Source of the DNA: Flavisolibacter ginsengisoli DSM 18119
GTDB lineage: Bacteria > Bacteroidota > Bacteroidia > Chitinophagales > Chitinophagaceae
Assembly (NCBI RefSeq): GCF_900129295.1
Contig: NZ_FQUU01000001.1
Span: forward strand, 124,001-188,000
Length of the DNA stretch: 64,000 nucleotides
Direction of reading: 5' to 3'
Position 1 is the stretch's first letter; every line of letters starts with the position of its first letter. The position numbers and the translations under genes are program-made. Of this stretch, positions 17,895-28,738 are shown piece by piece. A model generated the notes under the pieces. The model searched no databases. It saw only the letters and a list, made by a program, of their open reading frames with translations, and had not been told where the DNA came from.

Positions 17895-19223
17895 ATGAAT
17901 CAAATCAAGACCTCGAACCGTTCTGCGATAGTCATAATAGGCATTTTGTTTTTTGTATTTGGTTTTGTGACCTGGCTGAATGGTCCATTGATCACCTATG
18001 TAAAACTTGCTTTTGGACTTAATACAGACTCAAAGGCTTTTCTTGTAACTACTGCCTTTTACATGGCCTATTTTTTCCTTGCCTTACCCTCTTCCTGGAT
18101 ACTGGAAAGAACAGGTATGAAAAAAGGGATGGCTATAGGACTACTGGCAATGGCCGTAGGCACATTCCTGTTTGGCCAGTTTGCCACACACCGCAATTAT
18201 CCTGCATCATTAACAGGCTTATTTATAATTGGTAGCGGACTTTCTTTATTGCAAACAGCATCGAATCCTTATGTGAGCATATTAGGTCCCATTGAAAGTG
18301 CAGCGCAGCGCATCAGTATCATGGGAATATGTAATAAAGTGGCCGGTATCATCTCTCCTATCATTTTAAGCCTTGTAGTTTTAAAAGGGATCAACCAACT
18401 GGAAGATAAAGTGAAATCTGCCCCTGACCTGGTTACCAAAGAATCTATATTGAATGAATTTGCCTCCAAAGTATATGTGCCTTATGTGATCATGGCAGTG
18501 ATCCTGGTATTACTGGCCGTTTGGATAATTCGTTCATCATTACCCGAGATAAAGGCATCTGAGCAAAATGTACAACCAGGAGCTGAGAAAGGAGCTAAAG
18601 AAAAGACAAGTATTTACCAATTTCCACATTTATGGCTTGGCGCCTTATGCATTTTTGTTTATGTAGGTGTAGAGGTAATGGCAGGCGATGCTATTGGAAC
18701 TTATGGAAAAGGATTTCACATACCTACAGATGAAACTAAATACTTTACTTCCTTTACACTTGGAGCTATGCTGGTTGGCTATATTATTGGGCTGGCTACC
18801 ATACCAAAATTCATTTCGCAGCAAAAAGCATTGCGTATTTCAGCAATACTTGGCATCTTGTTTTCCACTGCAGCTTTTCTTACAAAAGGATATGTATCTG
18901 TGGCTTTTGTGGCAGCACTTGGATTGGCCAATGCAATGATGTGGCCCGCCATTTTTCCTTTAGCCATCAGCGGACTTGGAAGGTTTACAGAAAAAGGTTC
19001 TGCCCTGTTGATCATGGGCATAGCAGGAGGAGCTATCATTCCTAAGGTTTTTGCCAGCCTCAAGGAATCCTATAATTTCATGGCAGTGTTTTTTGCTTTA
19101 ATGGTACCCTGTTACTTATATATCCTGTATTATGCTATAAAAGGTTATACCGCAGGGAAACAAACGCCAAAGCTGACAGGCGACCTGGTTAATTCCAAAA
19201 GGCCTACTATGGATGTTGTATAA
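17895..19223 (+). CDS. MFS sugar transporter, FucP/NagP/GluP type
   Basis: A 442-residue 12-helix major facilitator protein of the FucP (sugar:proton symporter) group. The markers are FGFVTWLNGPLITYVK in helix 1, the TASNPYVSILGP motif in helix 4 and NAMMWPAIFPLAISGLG in helix 10. Bacteroidota members of this group carry glucose, galactose, fucose or N-acetylglucosamine across the inner membrane. The neighbouring N-acetylhexosamine-kinase-like gene makes an amino sugar or hexose plausible. It is divergent from the CBM9-LacI-kinase unit, with two LacI-type operators in between, and ends in a strong terminator. Confidence 0.88.
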   Translation: MNQIKTSNRSAIVIIGILFFVFGFVTWLNGPLITYVKLAFGLNTDSKAFLVTTAFYMAYFFLALPSSWILERTGMKKGMAIGLLAMAVGTFLFGQFATHRNYPASLTGLFIIGSGLSLLQTASNPYVSILGPIESAAQRISIMGICNKVAGIISPIILSLVVLKGINQLEDKVKSAPDLVTKESILNEFASKVYVPYVIMAVILVLLAVWIIRSSLPEIKASEQNVQPGAEKGAKEKTSIYQFPHLWLGALCIFVYVGVEVMAGDAIGTYGKGFHIPTDETKYFTSFTLGAMLVGYIIGLATIPKFISQQKALRISAILGILFSTAAFLTKGYVSVAFVAALGLANAMMWPAIFPLAISGLGRFTEKGSALLIMGIAGGAIIPKVFASLKESYNFMAVFFALMVPCYLYILYYAIKGYTAGKQTPKLTGDLVNSKRPTMDVV

Positions 19224-19248
19224 TAACTATGAATTCCTATACACAAAC

Positions 19249-19274
19249 CAGCCTCGCATGAGGCTGTTTTTTTT
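19249..19274 (+). terminator. Intrinsic terminator after the MFS transporter
   Basis: CAGCCTC (19249-19255) pairs with GAGGCTG (19260-19266) around a GCAT loop, followed by eight T. It separates the importer from the convergent end of the mannan operon. Confidence 0.92.
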
Positions 19275-19291
19275 AGATATAGGCACTGCAA

Positions 19292-20689
19292 TTATTCAGC
19301 GGCTGTATCAACAGGCAAATTATCTGTGCGGAAAGGAACTACCGGCAATCCTTCTTTACTAAAAAGGTTTCCGATAGCAGAATTGGAAAATGCATAGCGA
19401 ACATATACGGGCTCTTTTACTTTTTTATTCCATACAACTAATTTATCATTCTCCAGTTTCGATTCAGCCGGATAAAAGATGCCGTCTGTCCCGGCAATGA
19501 ATAATTCATTTACTTTCTTTCCTTTAACCTTCAAGCCAGTATATAAATTGGAAAAAAGGATATAGGCTTTCCCATTCTTTACTTTCATGGAATTATAAAC
19601 AGGAAACCTGCCTTTAACGTCTTTATGATAGGTAGCATCTAATGCAAGATTGGCAAGCCGAATGCCTACATCATACTTATTCTTTGGATGAATATCATTT
19701 ACATCCTTTACCAGGTCGTCTATTACAACCATGCCTGTATTTTGCAAGGACGTTGCTTTTAATTGTTGTTCCCTTAGCAGTGCACCAACATTCCGGTTGC
19801 CATATTTATAGGGTGCTATTTGCACCAGGTAGAATGGAAAGTTATGCTGCCACTGTTCGCGCCATGAAGTGATCATTGATTGTAATAAGGCGCTGTAAGT
19901 GTTGGGGGAAGCGGTATTACTTTCCCCCTGGTACCAGATGGCTCCTGCAATCGAGAAGGGCGTTACAGGTGAAATCATGGCATTATATGTAAGACCAGGT
20001 AATATAGGCCACCAGGGAGATGTGGTTTGTTTTGTTGATGCCTGCTTTAGCACTGTATCAGCATTTATTACTTGTGTGGGTGTCCATGCTTCCGCAGGTG
20101 TACCACTCCAACAGGCGCTGATCAACCCAATAGGAACATTGAGCTGTTTTTGTAAATGCCTGCCAAAATAATAACCTACTGCACTGAATGACTTCCATGT
20201 ATTACTGTCGCAGACTACCCAATTTGCCCGCACCTTTTCCTGTGGATATAGAGCAGTAGTTCGGGGAATATTAAAGAACCGGATATTGTTGTTTGCAGTA
20301 GTGGCAGTATCCTGTGCCTGGTGTTCCAGTCCCCAGTTATAATTGAATTCCATATTGGACTGGCCGGAACAAACCCAAACCTCTCCAATCAATACATTAT
20401 CCAGGATAATCGTATTATCCCCTTTAATTGTAATGGTATACGGACCGCCTGCAATTGGTGTGTCAAAATTCAACTGCCATTTTCCATTGCCATCAGTAAT
20501 GGTTGAATCTGTGCGGGCATTCCAGGATGGAGAAATGAATACCTTCTCACCTGGATTGCCCCAACCCCAGAACTTAGTGGAAGATTGTTGCTGCAGCACC
20601 ATATTGCTGCCAATAACTGCGGGCAATATTACATTGGCACTGGCTTTTAATTGCAAAAAGATAATTGACAAAAGCAGTATTCTGTTCAT
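19292..20689 (-). CDS. Sialate O-acetylesterase-type carbohydrate esterase
   Basis: A 465-residue secreted SGNH esterase of the sialate O-acetylesterase (SASA) family. It has a signal peptide (cleavage near KASA), the nucleophile block VWVCSGQSNMEF, and later WYQGESN and a DIHPKNK segment that supplies the catalytic Asp-His pair. It is the last gene of the leftward mannan operon, 32 bp from GH27. Plant and konjac mannans are acetylated, so removing acetyl groups from mannose is the natural role here; that substrate is inferred from context. Confidence 0.85.
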   Translation of the reverse strand: MNRILLLSIIFLQLKASANVILPAVIGSNMVLQQQSSTKFWGWGNPGEKVFISPSWNARTDSTITDGNGKWQLNFDTPIAGGPYTITIKGDNTIILDNVLIGEVWVCSGQSNMEFNYNWGLEHQAQDTATTANNNIRFFNIPRTTALYPQEKVRANWVVCDSNTWKSFSAVGYYFGRHLQKQLNVPIGLISACWSGTPAEAWTPTQVINADTVLKQASTKQTTSPWWPILPGLTYNAMISPVTPFSIAGAIWYQGESNTASPNTYSALLQSMITSWREQWQHNFPFYLVQIAPYKYGNRNVGALLREQQLKATSLQNTGMVVIDDLVKDVNDIHPKNKYDVGIRLANLALDATYHKDVKGRFPVYNSMKVKNGKAYILFSNLYTGLKVKGKKVNELFIAGTDGIFYPAESKLENDKLVVWNKKVKEPVYVRYAFSNSAIGNLFSKEGLPVVPFRTDNLPVDTAAE

Positions 20690-20721
20690 GAAATTTTATT
20701 TTGTTAATGCCGGGGCTCACA

Positions 20722-21921
20722 TTATTTGCGAAGGCGAAGTAATAAGATATCGTGAGCAGGTATGGAGACATTTAAAGGATCTTTAGTGGTACCCCTGTCC
20801 TTCTTCAACCACAAATCGCGCAATGAATAAGTCGCAATATTGGTATTGAGCGTTCTTTTAGCCACCGTATCTGTTACTACCATTTCCCCCCAATTGATAT
20901 TTACCATTTTAGGTGAAACACTCCTGTTTAAAAACCCTACAGACCAATCACCATTCTTCAAAGGCTTGATCCATGTTTGTACACTATCCTTCATATTATA
21001 TTTGAGTGCCTGGATACCTAACGGATCCTGGTTCACCGCTATCACTTCCTTATTGGCCAAAACTTTCCTGGTTTCCCGCGACATAGTACGCAGGTCATTA
21101 CCAGCAATCAAAGGCGCGCACAACATAGCCCACATGGAAAAGTGTGACCTGTCTTCTGCAGGTGTCATTTTACCATTTCCTATCTCCAGCATATCAGGAT
21201 CATTCCAGTGGCCGGGTCCAGCATAAGCACGCAAGGTATCCTGCATATCGAGGATCTGCATAGCTCCCAATGATTTCCAGGACCCATGATCTTCCAAACA
21301 ATCAAAGCAGTTGGATATGTCACCTGTTGTTCTCCACAAATGACCTACAGAAGGACCCCACAACCAAGGTTTATCTGTACCCCATTCACATATGCTCAAA
21401 ACTACCGGCCTGCCAGCTTTCCGGATGGCAGCTGACATAGTTTTGTAAGCACCTTCACCTTTCAGTCCATCTGTATTGCACCAATCGTATTTTAAATAAT
21501 CTATTCCCCAGCTGGCATAGGTGAGTGCATCCTGGTATTCATAGCCCCTGCTTCCAGGGCGGCCGCCGCAGGTTTGCCAGCCTGCATCTGAATATATACC
21601 CAATTTCAACCCCTTAGAATGTACATAGTCGGACAGTGCCTTCATGCCTGAAGGAAAGCGTTTAACATCAGGGTGTATGAAGCCAAGGCTGTCACGGGTG
21701 CCGTGCCAGCAATCATCAATATTGATATAGGTGTAACCCGCATCCTTCATACCCGAGGATACCATAGCATCAGCCATTTGCCTTATCATTGCTTCATCCA
21801 CATTGCAGGCGAATTTATTCCAGCTATTCCATCCCATAGGAGGTGTTAAAGCCAGTTCCTCAAATTTCTGCGCATAAGTACTATTTACAATAAAGAGTAT
21901 AAAGATCCAACAGTATTTCAT
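20722..21921 (-). CDS. GH27 alpha-galactosidase
   Basis: A 399-residue secreted enzyme (signal peptide to about residue 17, AQ). The GH27 opening PPMGWNSWNKFACN is at residues 27-40. The nucleophile is D146 in YLKYDWCN and the acid/base D201 in WRTTGDI. The remaining Cys residues (C71, C118, C148, C178) match the family. It should remove alpha-1,6-galactose side chains from galactomannan oligosaccharides in the periplasm. It sits between the GH3 and esterase genes of the mannan operon, and its presence is the main evidence that the substrate is a galactosylated mannan. Confidence 0.93.
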   Translation of the reverse strand: MKYCWIFILFIVNSTYAQKFEELALTPPMGWNSWNKFACNVDEAMIRQMADAMVSSGMKDAGYTYINIDDCWHGTRDSLGFIHPDVKRFPSGMKALSDYVHSKGLKLGIYSDAGWQTCGGRPGSRGYEYQDALTYASWGIDYLKYDWCNTDGLKGEGAYKTMSAAIRKAGRPVVLSICEWGTDKPWLWGPSVGHLWRTTGDISNCFDCLEDHGSWKSLGAMQILDMQDTLRAYAGPGHWNDPDMLEIGNGKMTPAEDRSHFSMWAMLCAPLIAGNDLRTMSRETRKVLANKEVIAVNQDPLGIQALKYNMKDSVQTWIKPLKNGDWSVGFLNRSVSPKMVNINWGEMVVTDTVAKRTLNTNIATYSLRDLWLKKDRGTTKDPLNVSIPAHDILLLRLRK

Positions 21922-21957
21922 TGCGATATGGTTAATATATCCTTTTAAAAGCAGGAA

Positions 21958-24237
21958 TTAAAAAGTTTTGGAACTGGTAACCACAAAGTTTGCAGAGAGG
22001 TTGCCCACCTGGACTTTGAATTCACCCTCTTCTACAACTTTTTTATTTTGCGGGTTTACAAAAGCCAGGTCTTTTATAGGGATTTGAAGCTGTATGGTTT
22101 TTGCAACTCCGGGTGCCAGGTCAATCTTTTCAAATCCACGCAACCTTTTTACATCCGGTGTAAATGAAGCAATAAGGTCTGAAATATAAACCTGCACGGT
22201 TTCCTTCCCTTCGCGGCTACCGGAATTTGTAATAGTAACCGAAACTGTTACTTTTTCATCTGGTTTAAAACTTGTTTTATTTAAAGAGAGGTTGCTATAA
22301 GTGAAATTGGTGTACGACAAACCAAATCCAAAAGGGTATTGAGGATTGGTGTTACCACCCTGGGGGTTGTCTGCACCTTCTGAAGGCTTATGAATGTACC
22401 CTGCAAGGTCATTCGTATACCTCGGGTAAGTTATAGGTAATTTACCACTGGGGTTTATATCCCCGGATAAGATATCAGCTAAGGCATCGCCACCAAAATT
22501 AGAAGGAAGGTAAATATCCAGCACAGCGGCAGCCCCAGTTTCTATCTTTCTGATAATGCGCGGGCGCCCTTCATTTAAAATGAGTATCACTGGCTTACCG
22601 GTTTTATACAGCGCTTCTGCCAATAGCAGCTGGTTATCTGACAAACTGAGGTCATTAAGATTGCCTGGAGTTTCTGTATAGCTATTCTCACCGAGGCACA
22701 ACAAAACATAATCCACATTTCTTGCTGCCTGCACAGCAGAATCAATATTGGTCACAGAATCTTCATAATACTGGCCTTTCATTTTATACACCACGCCTTC
22801 AACGTATTGAACATTTGCAGGACCAAATTCTTTCTGCACTGCCTTAAGGATAGTATTATAATTGCCAGTATATTCTTCTGTTCTTTCACCCTGCCATGTA
22901 TAACTCCAACCTCCGTTGAGAGTGCGCATGGAGTTGGCATTAGGTCCGGTTACCAGGAGTTTAGCTTCCTTGCGTAGAGGCAAGGTATTATTGTTATTCT
23001 TTAATAGCGTAATGGATTCGGCTGCCATATTATAGGCGGCTTTTCTGAATTCCAGGCTGCCGAATTTAGGATAATCCTTAACGTAAGTCACTGGTGTGTT
23101 AAAGAGATCAAGTTCATATTTAACTCTTAATATACGGCGTACAGCATCATCAATTCTTGACTGGCTTACTTTTCCTTCTTTAACCAGGGCAATAAGGTCA
23201 CGTGTAAAGCCTTTATAGTCATAGGGGATCATTGACATATCTATGCCCGCATTGATAGAAAGCATAATGGCTTCTTTGATGTTTTTTGTGATCCTGTCGC
23301 GGCGGTAAACGTTTTCTATGTCCTGCCAATCAGTAACAATAAAACCTGTAAAGCCTAATTCATTTTTTAATATATCGGTAAGAATATGTTTGTTGACATG
23401 CGTGGGTATTCCATTGATCAATGCTGAATTTACCATTACATTTCTTGCACCCGCTTTTACAGCTGCGGCAAATGGGGGCAAATGATATTCGCGCAGGTAT
23501 TGCTCGGGTATCCATGCATCTGTACGGTCCTTTCCTGATTTAGGATCAGAATAAGCCATGTAGTGCTTCAGGCTCACGGCTAATTTTTCCTTACTGCCCA
23601 AAGGATCCTGGATGCCTTTGACAAACTGTACACCCATTTCGGAAATAAGGTAAGGGTCTTCGCCATAACCTTCCCATATTCGTGGCCATTGGGGGTTGGT
23701 GCCAAGATCTAAAACCGGAGAAAATGTCCATGGCACACCAGCTGCTCTTGACTCATAAGCGGTAATAACAGCACCCTCATGAACGAGTTGCCTGTTCCAG
23801 GTTGCAGCCTGTCCTATCTCCTGGGGAAACAAGGTAGTGCCATTGACATAGTTAACTCCATGGACATTATCCAATCCATAAAGAACCGGGATCTTCAACC
23901 TTGTTTTTTGTGCCTGTACCTGTATATCAGCTATCATACGGTTCCAATCCTCTACAGATTGAACCCCTGGTGTATTTAAAATAGATCCCACCTTATAATT
24001 CACTACCGCGTCCGCCATTTTATCCGAGAAGCTGAACACGCCATTTTTGGATCCCCCTAATGATTCTATGGAAACCTGCGCCATCTGCCCTACTTTCTCC
24101 TCCAGTGTCATTTGCTTTAAAAGCCTGTCAATTTTTGTTTCAATAGAAGGATTAAGTTGTGCCTTAACCGTGAGATTTAATGACAATAATGAAAATGTGC
24201 CAATCATCATTACTTTCTGAAAACCATTATTAGCCAT
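21958..24237 (-). CDS. GH3 beta-glucosidase/beta-glycosidase
   Basis: About 759 residues, secreted. It has an N-terminal GH3 TIM barrel, a C-terminal alpha/beta domain and a fibronectin-III-like domain (last ~70 residues). The nucleophile Asp is in GFIVTDWQDIE (D303 from this start, 319 from the upstream ATG at 24285). SLKHYMAYS carries the KH motif. I chose 24237 because it puts a clean signal peptide (MANNGFQKVMMIGTF...KAQ) at the N-terminus. In this operon it should trim glucose or mannose from the ends of (gluco)manno-oligosaccharides. Specificity cannot be read directly. Confidence 0.9.
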   Translation of the reverse strand: MANNGFQKVMMIGTFSLLSLNLTVKAQLNPSIETKIDRLLKQMTLEEKVGQMAQVSIESLGGSKNGVFSFSDKMADAVVNYKVGSILNTPGVQSVEDWNRMIADIQVQAQKTRLKIPVLYGLDNVHGVNYVNGTTLFPQEIGQAATWNRQLVHEGAVITAYESRAAGVPWTFSPVLDLGTNPQWPRIWEGYGEDPYLISEMGVQFVKGIQDPLGSKEKLAVSLKHYMAYSDPKSGKDRTDAWIPEQYLREYHLPPFAAAVKAGARNVMVNSALINGIPTHVNKHILTDILKNELGFTGFIVTDWQDIENVYRRDRITKNIKEAIMLSINAGIDMSMIPYDYKGFTRDLIALVKEGKVSQSRIDDAVRRILRVKYELDLFNTPVTYVKDYPKFGSLEFRKAAYNMAAESITLLKNNNNTLPLRKEAKLLVTGPNANSMRTLNGGWSYTWQGERTEEYTGNYNTILKAVQKEFGPANVQYVEGVVYKMKGQYYEDSVTNIDSAVQAARNVDYVLLCLGENSYTETPGNLNDLSLSDNQLLLAEALYKTGKPVILILNEGRPRIIRKIETGAAAVLDIYLPSNFGGDALADILSGDINPSGKLPITYPRYTNDLAGYIHKPSEGADNPQGGNTNPQYPFGFGLSYTNFTYSNLSLNKTSFKPDEKVTVSVTITNSGSREGKETVQVYISDLIASFTPDVKRLRGFEKIDLAPGVAKTIQLQIPIKDLAFVNPQNKKVVEEGEFKVQVGNLSANFVVTSSKTF

Positions 24238-24374
24238 GACCCTTTTATTTTTTTGTATTGAATCAGAATTGTTCATAAAACGCATTTAAGTTACGCACTA
24301 TCAAGAGGATGTATGAAACGGATCCGAGTGTTTCCATAGAGAGCCATAAACTTCTCAATGAATTATGGCGTATT

Positions 24375-25574
24375 TCATTTTAAAGATGCAATACGCCTTA
24401 TCACTTCAATGCACGCACGGCTATTATGATAGGGACATTTCCAAATGCCTACCTTATCTTCCCGGGTCATAGGAGCATAATCTTTCTCTACACCCCAGTA
24501 CCATTCACCCCCCTTTTTATCGAGTATATGATCCTTAACGAATTGCCAGCTTTTCAATGAGTGTTGCAGATAAACATCCTCACCTGAGATCTGCCAGGCA
24601 TTCAGAAATCCTACCATTGCTTCAGCCTGGGGCCATGAATGTTTTTGACGGATCCAGTGATTATTAACAGGATCGTATTCATACCAAAGACCTCCATCAT
24701 CATCCAAACCTTCACAGGCGGCTTCTGTCAATAGAATTGTTTGGTATTTGACTTCTTCAAGTAAAGATTTATTGCCTACCAGTTCGGCAGCCTCCTGGAC
24801 CAGCCATGCAGCTTCAATATCATGTCCGTAAGAGATTACTTCTGACCTTTTGTTCCAACTGTCATCGAAGAATAGTACCAGGTGATGGGTATCCGGAGAG
24901 ATAATATGGTCTAGAAATAATTGAATAAGTTCCTCTACTTGTTGTTTAAGTTTCTCATCCGGCCATATGGTGTACAAATTGGCAAAGGCTTCCAGTACAT
25001 GGAGGTGGGTATTCATGGATTTTCTCTCATTGGCATCTTTTGCACTGAGCCTTAAATCACCTAATTCTTTCCAATCACGGGAAAGGGCCTCAATATACCC
25101 TCCATATTTACTATCATAGCTATGGTTTACAATATCCCGATAAAGACCGATAGCTGTTTGCTTCAGTGCTTCATCTGGCCATATCTTATACAATTCAGAC
25201 ATACCATAGACTGCAAAGGCAAGCGCATAGACCTGCATTTTTGTATCCAGTGGTGTGCCATTATAATCAACGGTCCAGTAAATACCTCCATACTCTTTAT
25301 CAAGGAAATAAGTTTGAATGTAATCGTAGGCTCTTTTAGCAATATCCAGATGCTCCTTGTTGTGTGTAACCTGGAAGGCCGCGGAAAAGGCCCAAAGAAT
25401 GCGGCTATTAAGAACAGAACCTTTTGGAGCTTCAGGATAAGGTTTATTATCATGGTCTATCTTACCAATGAAACCTCCATTCGTTATGTCGGGTGCATTT
25501 TGCTTCCAGTAAGAAAGAATGCTTTCCAACTGATCTTGCATTTCCCGGCTATATTCCATCAATATATTTTCCAT
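24375..25574 (-). CDS. Cellobiose/mannobiose 2-epimerase (AGE family)
   Basis: A 399-residue N-acylglucosamine 2-epimerase-fold enzyme without a signal peptide, so cytoplasmic. It has the (alpha/alpha)6 barrel signatures NSRILWAFS, GGIYW, MNTHLHVLEAFANLY, YGHDIEAAWL and KHSWPQAEAMVGF, and the C-terminal KCPYHNSRACIEV. The His residues in HLHVLEA and YGHDIE are the expected catalytic pair. Next to a GH130 gene this combination is the known mannan pathway. There it turns beta-1,4-mannobiose into 4-O-beta-mannosyl-glucose, the GH130 substrate. The stop lies 137 bp before the chosen GH3 start, and the next gene upstream in the operon is GH130. Confidence 0.9.
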   Translation of the reverse strand: MENILMEYSREMQDQLESILSYWKQNAPDITNGGFIGKIDHDNKPYPEAPKGSVLNSRILWAFSAAFQVTHNKEHLDIAKRAYDYIQTYFLDKEYGGIYWTVDYNGTPLDTKMQVYALAFAVYGMSELYKIWPDEALKQTAIGLYRDIVNHSYDSKYGGYIEALSRDWKELGDLRLSAKDANERKSMNTHLHVLEAFANLYTIWPDEKLKQQVEELIQLFLDHIISPDTHHLVLFFDDSWNKRSEVISYGHDIEAAWLVQEAAELVGNKSLLEEVKYQTILLTEAACEGLDDDGGLWYEYDPVNNHWIRQKHSWPQAEAMVGFLNAWQISGEDVYLQHSLKSWQFVKDHILDKKGGEWYWGVEKDYAPMTREDKVGIWKCPYHNSRACIEVIRRIASLK

Positions 25575-25616
25575 AAATAATCAGGTTCCTGATTTGCCAA
25601 TGACCTTAAACATGTT

Positions 25617-26831
25617 CTATGAATTTACATGAGAAATGGAATGCCCATTCAAGACAGTTCCGGATGATAAATTCGACTCAATAATACCATTCAATACCTG
25701 CACTGATGATGCCGAAGAATATCCGTCTTCAGGTGTATTCATTACATAATCAAGCAATTTTTCTATTGTTGTGGTGGCTACATGCTGACGGGTATCGGAG
25801 GAAGCATAATAAATAAATACTTTCCCATCTTCATCTGCGATCCAGCCATTACTGAACACTACATTTGATACGTCGCCTATTCTTTCTTCCCCTTCAGGTG
25901 CCATAAAATAACCTGCTGGCTTATGCGTAATCATTGTGAGATCATGCAGATCTGTCATGAACATATACAGTACATAACGCAAACCAGCAGCTGTATTGCG
26001 TACACCATGTGCAAGGTGCAACCAACCCTTATTGGTTTTGATGGGCGCAGGTCCTAATCCATTCTTGGCCTCATATACGGTATGGTATTTCTTGGGATCA
26101 ATAACGATCTCTTTGTCTATAACTGCATTTTCAATAGTATCACAAACCCCAAAGCCTACACCCCCACCTTTTCCAGTGTTAATAAAGCCATCCTGTGGCC
26201 TGGTATAAAAAGCATATTTCCCATTGACGAACTCAGGATGAAGCACAACGTTACGCTGCTGAGGGGATGGGGTTTTCAGGTCAGGCAAACGTTCCCATTG
26301 TTTCAGGTCTTTGGTACGTGCTATGCCGCATTGTGCAATGGCAGAAGACTGATCCCCTTCAGCTGCTGCGGGGTCCTTGCGTTCAGTACAAAATATACCA
26401 TAGATCCATCCATCTTCGTGCTGCACCAGGCGCATATCATAGATATTACCATCTGGCTCCTTGTTCTCAGGCATATTGATAGGATAATCCCAAAACCTGA
26501 AATTGTCCACCCCGTTATCACTTTCAGCAACTGCAAAAAATGATTTCCTGTCCCAACCTTCTACCCTGCCTACAATGATATACTTACCTCCAAACCTGAT
26601 TGCCCCTGAATTAAATACTGCATTAATACCAAACCTTTCCATCAAATGCGGATTAGTCAAAGGATTTAGATCATATCTCCAAAATAAAGGCGTGTGCTGA
26701 GCGGTGAGAATAGGGTATTCATACCGGTCATATATACCATTACCTATCCCTTGCTGTATGTTTTTTCTTTGGACCAACTCTTCATGAGCTTTTTCAAGTG
26801 CCTTCCAACGCTTTTCAAATTGTGTACTCAT
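25617..26831 (-). CDS. GH130 4-O-beta-D-mannosyl-D-glucose phosphorylase
   Basis: About 404 residues, no signal peptide, cytoplasmic. It matches the mannosylglucose phosphorylase branch of GH130 closely: YPVLTA-like [73 protein letters not shown] and YYASSDTR. The general-acid Asp is in NIYDMRL, residue 132 from this start, close to residue 131 of the characterised Bacteroides enzyme. The frame is open to 26999, overlapping the transporter gene. ATGs at 26870 and 26831 are both possible, and similarity to relatives favours 26831. It releases mannose-1-phosphate and glucose from the epimerase product. Confidence 0.92.
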   Translation of the reverse strand: MSTQFEKRWKALEKAHEELVQRKNIQQGIGNGIYDRYEYPILTAQHTPLFWRYDLNPLTNPHLMERFGINAVFNSGAIRFGGKYIIVGRVEGWDRKSFFAVAESDNGVDNFRFWDYPINMPENKEPDGNIYDMRLVQHEDGWIYGIFCTERKDPAAAEGDQSSAIAQCGIARTKDLKQWERLPDLKTPSPQQRNVVLHPEFVNGKYAFYTRPQDGFINTGKGGGVGFGVCDTIENAVIDKEIVIDPKKYHTVYEAKNGLGPAPIKTNKGWLHLAHGVRNTAAGLRYVLYMFMTDLHDLTMITHKPAGYFMAPEGEERIGDVSNVVFSNGWIADEDGKVFIYYASSDTRQHVATTTIEKLLDYVMNTPEDGYSSASSVQVLNGIIESNLSSGTVLNGHSISHVNS

Positions 26832-26872
26832 ATGCTTATTTTTTTCAGCCTTAGGCTGTTTCAAATTCATAG

Positions 26873-28702
26873 TTAATTTTCCAGTTTGTTCCACCATGTT
26901 CTTTTTAATATTATAATGACTACAACCAGGATAAGAACAGTTATTAAAAGTGGAAGCTTCATCCACAATACCAGGTACATTGGAAATATCGTCAGGCATA
27001 ATTGTGCGATCATGCCAAGTAAAACATTGAACATATCCAGTTTAAAACGCTTGTTGGGTTCAAATGAGGGATCATCCTGTATAACCTGTACATGAATAGG
27101 TTTCCAGAATCCCCATGGCCTGACAGTGCTGTAGAATCTTTTTAATACATCTGTATCGGTTGGTGGTGCAGTAAAAGTACCTACAAGGCATCCAGCTATA
27201 GACAGCAGAAAAAGTACTGGGAAATAATAAAGAAACTCTACGCCCGAGAAGAACCTGGAAAAGATCAATGCCCCGGCAATGCCAGTGAGCATTCCATAAT
27301 AAAATCCGTTCGCATTGAAACGCCACCAATACCACTTCAATACATTCGCGGCAATATAACCACCATAGAGGCCTGAAACTATCCATTGCAATATGCTGTT
27401 TACATCCCTGGCAAAGAACCCCAACGTTACACCAATACTTACAACGATGACACCTGTTATATAGTTCATGGTCATAACCCGTTTATTGGAAGCACCGGGA
27501 TTAACATATTTCAGGTATATATCATTAACTATATATGCCTGCGCAGCGTTAAGTGTACCGGAAAAAGTGCCCATGAATGCACCTAACAAACCTGTAAGCA
27601 CCAGGCCCAATATACCTACTGGTAAAAAATTATTGATGGTTGCAGGCAGCACCTTTTCAAAGTCAGCTCCACCGGTGCCATTTGATACATTCAATTGCTG
27701 ATAATACAATAAGCCAAGTACTGTTAAACCAATTACCATGGAATACCTGACAGGTAACAGAACAATGGATACAAAGCCTGTCATTTTAGAAGCTTCCTTT
27801 GGCGATCTTGTAGATAGAATCTTTTGCATGTCATAGTTAGGCGCAGGCCCTGCCAGGGATGCAAATACACCTTTAAAAAGCATCATCATAAAAAACAATC
27901 CAAATATTCCATATCCATCATCCGCAATCTTTTTATTGGCATCGTTGATGATACCACGCCAGTCCATTTTCAGGTTCCATCCAAAGAATGGATCACCCCA
28001 GCCATGTGGTACATTCAAAGTCTTTCCTTGCAAATGGATAACTGCTATAATGGCTATTGCGATGCAACCAACGGTCATGATCAGGTATTTGATCAGGTCA
28101 CCCAAAACAATACTGTGCATGCCTCCTAGGATAGAATAGAACATGGCAAAAAGCGTGAAGATGATCCCATAAAAATGGGCAACATATTCAGGAGCTACAT
28201 GAAAAGGCACATAAGGTTGCACCAGGTTCCACGGTACAAATATCTCTATGAACTTTCCTAACCCAACAAAACCATAAGCCAGGAAACCCAGGCATCCAAT
28301 CAGTGCGAAAGCCACAACGATCTTATAGGAACCTTGAACTCCTTTACCTTTAATTCCAAAACGCGTAGCCAACCATTCTGCCCCCGTATTGGCATTGGAA
28401 CGTCTGAGCCATTTTGCAAGGAACATCATATTAAACACCTGGTTGAAAACAGGCCACAACCATGGTATCCAAATGCTTTTCATGCCATAAACAAAACAGA
28501 GAGATACCATCCACATAGTGCCACTGATATCAAACATGTCTGAGGCATCGCTTAATCCCAGGAGATACCAAGGCAGTTGTTTACCTCCCAATAAATAGCT
28601 TTCCTGGTTTTGTCTTGCCTTCTTTCTCAAAAACCAGCCTATCATAACCATCAACACCAGGTAGGAAACAATTATGGCTATATCTATCAGTTGTAGTTTC
28701 AT
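26873..28702 (-). CDS. Sodium:solute symporter, predicted mannobiose importer
   Basis: A 609-residue SSS-family symporter with about 14 membrane helices, starting [19 protein letters not shown]. It carries the family features [34 protein letters not shown] and [24 protein letters not shown]. It is placed between GH26 and GH130, so it most likely carries mannobiose or short manno-oligosaccharides into the cytoplasm for the epimerase and phosphorylase. The best-known Bacteroides mannobiose operon is described with an MFS-type or symporter carrier; the substrate here is inferred from context. Confidence 0.85.
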   Translation of the reverse strand: MKLQLIDIAIIVSYLVLMVMIGWFLRKKARQNQESYLLGGKQLPWYLLGLSDASDMFDISGTMWMVSLCFVYGMKSIWIPWLWPVFNQVFNMMFLAKWLRRSNANTGAEWLATRFGIKGKGVQGSYKIVVAFALIGCLGFLAYGFVGLGKFIEIFVPWNLVQPYVPFHVAPEYVAHFYGIIFTLFAMFYSILGGMHSIVLGDLIKYLIMTVGCIAIAIIAVIHLQGKTLNVPHGWGDPFFGWNLKMDWRGIINDANKKIADDGYGIFGLFFMMMLFKGVFASLAGPAPNYDMQKILSTRSPKEASKMTGFVSIVLLPVRYSMVIGLTVLGLLYYQQLNVSNGTGGADFEKVLPATINNFLPVGILGLVLTGLLGAFMGTFSGTLNAAQAYIVNDIYLKYVNPGASNKRVMTMNYITGVIVVSIGVTLGFFARDVNSILQWIVSGLYGGYIAANVLKWYWWRFNANGFYYGMLTGIAGALIFSRFFSGVEFLYYFPVLFLLSIAGCLVGTFTAPPTDTDVLKRFYSTVRPWGFWKPIHVQVIQDDPSFEPNKRFKLDMFNVLLGMIAQLCLTIFPMYLVLWMKLPLLITVLILVVVIIILKRTWWNKLEN

Positions 28703-28738
28703 TTAGTACTTCTATTAGTTCATGTATAGTGCAAGCCA

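Noticed and set aside
24315-24335. GAAACGGATCCGAGTGTTTC palindrome-like site upstream of GH3
   Set aside because: It lies inside an operon, has only short exact arms and no second copy.
26832-26999. N-terminal extension of the GH130 protein
   Set aside because: It overlaps the end of the symporter gene by about 127 bp and has no counterpart in known mannosylglucose phosphorylases.
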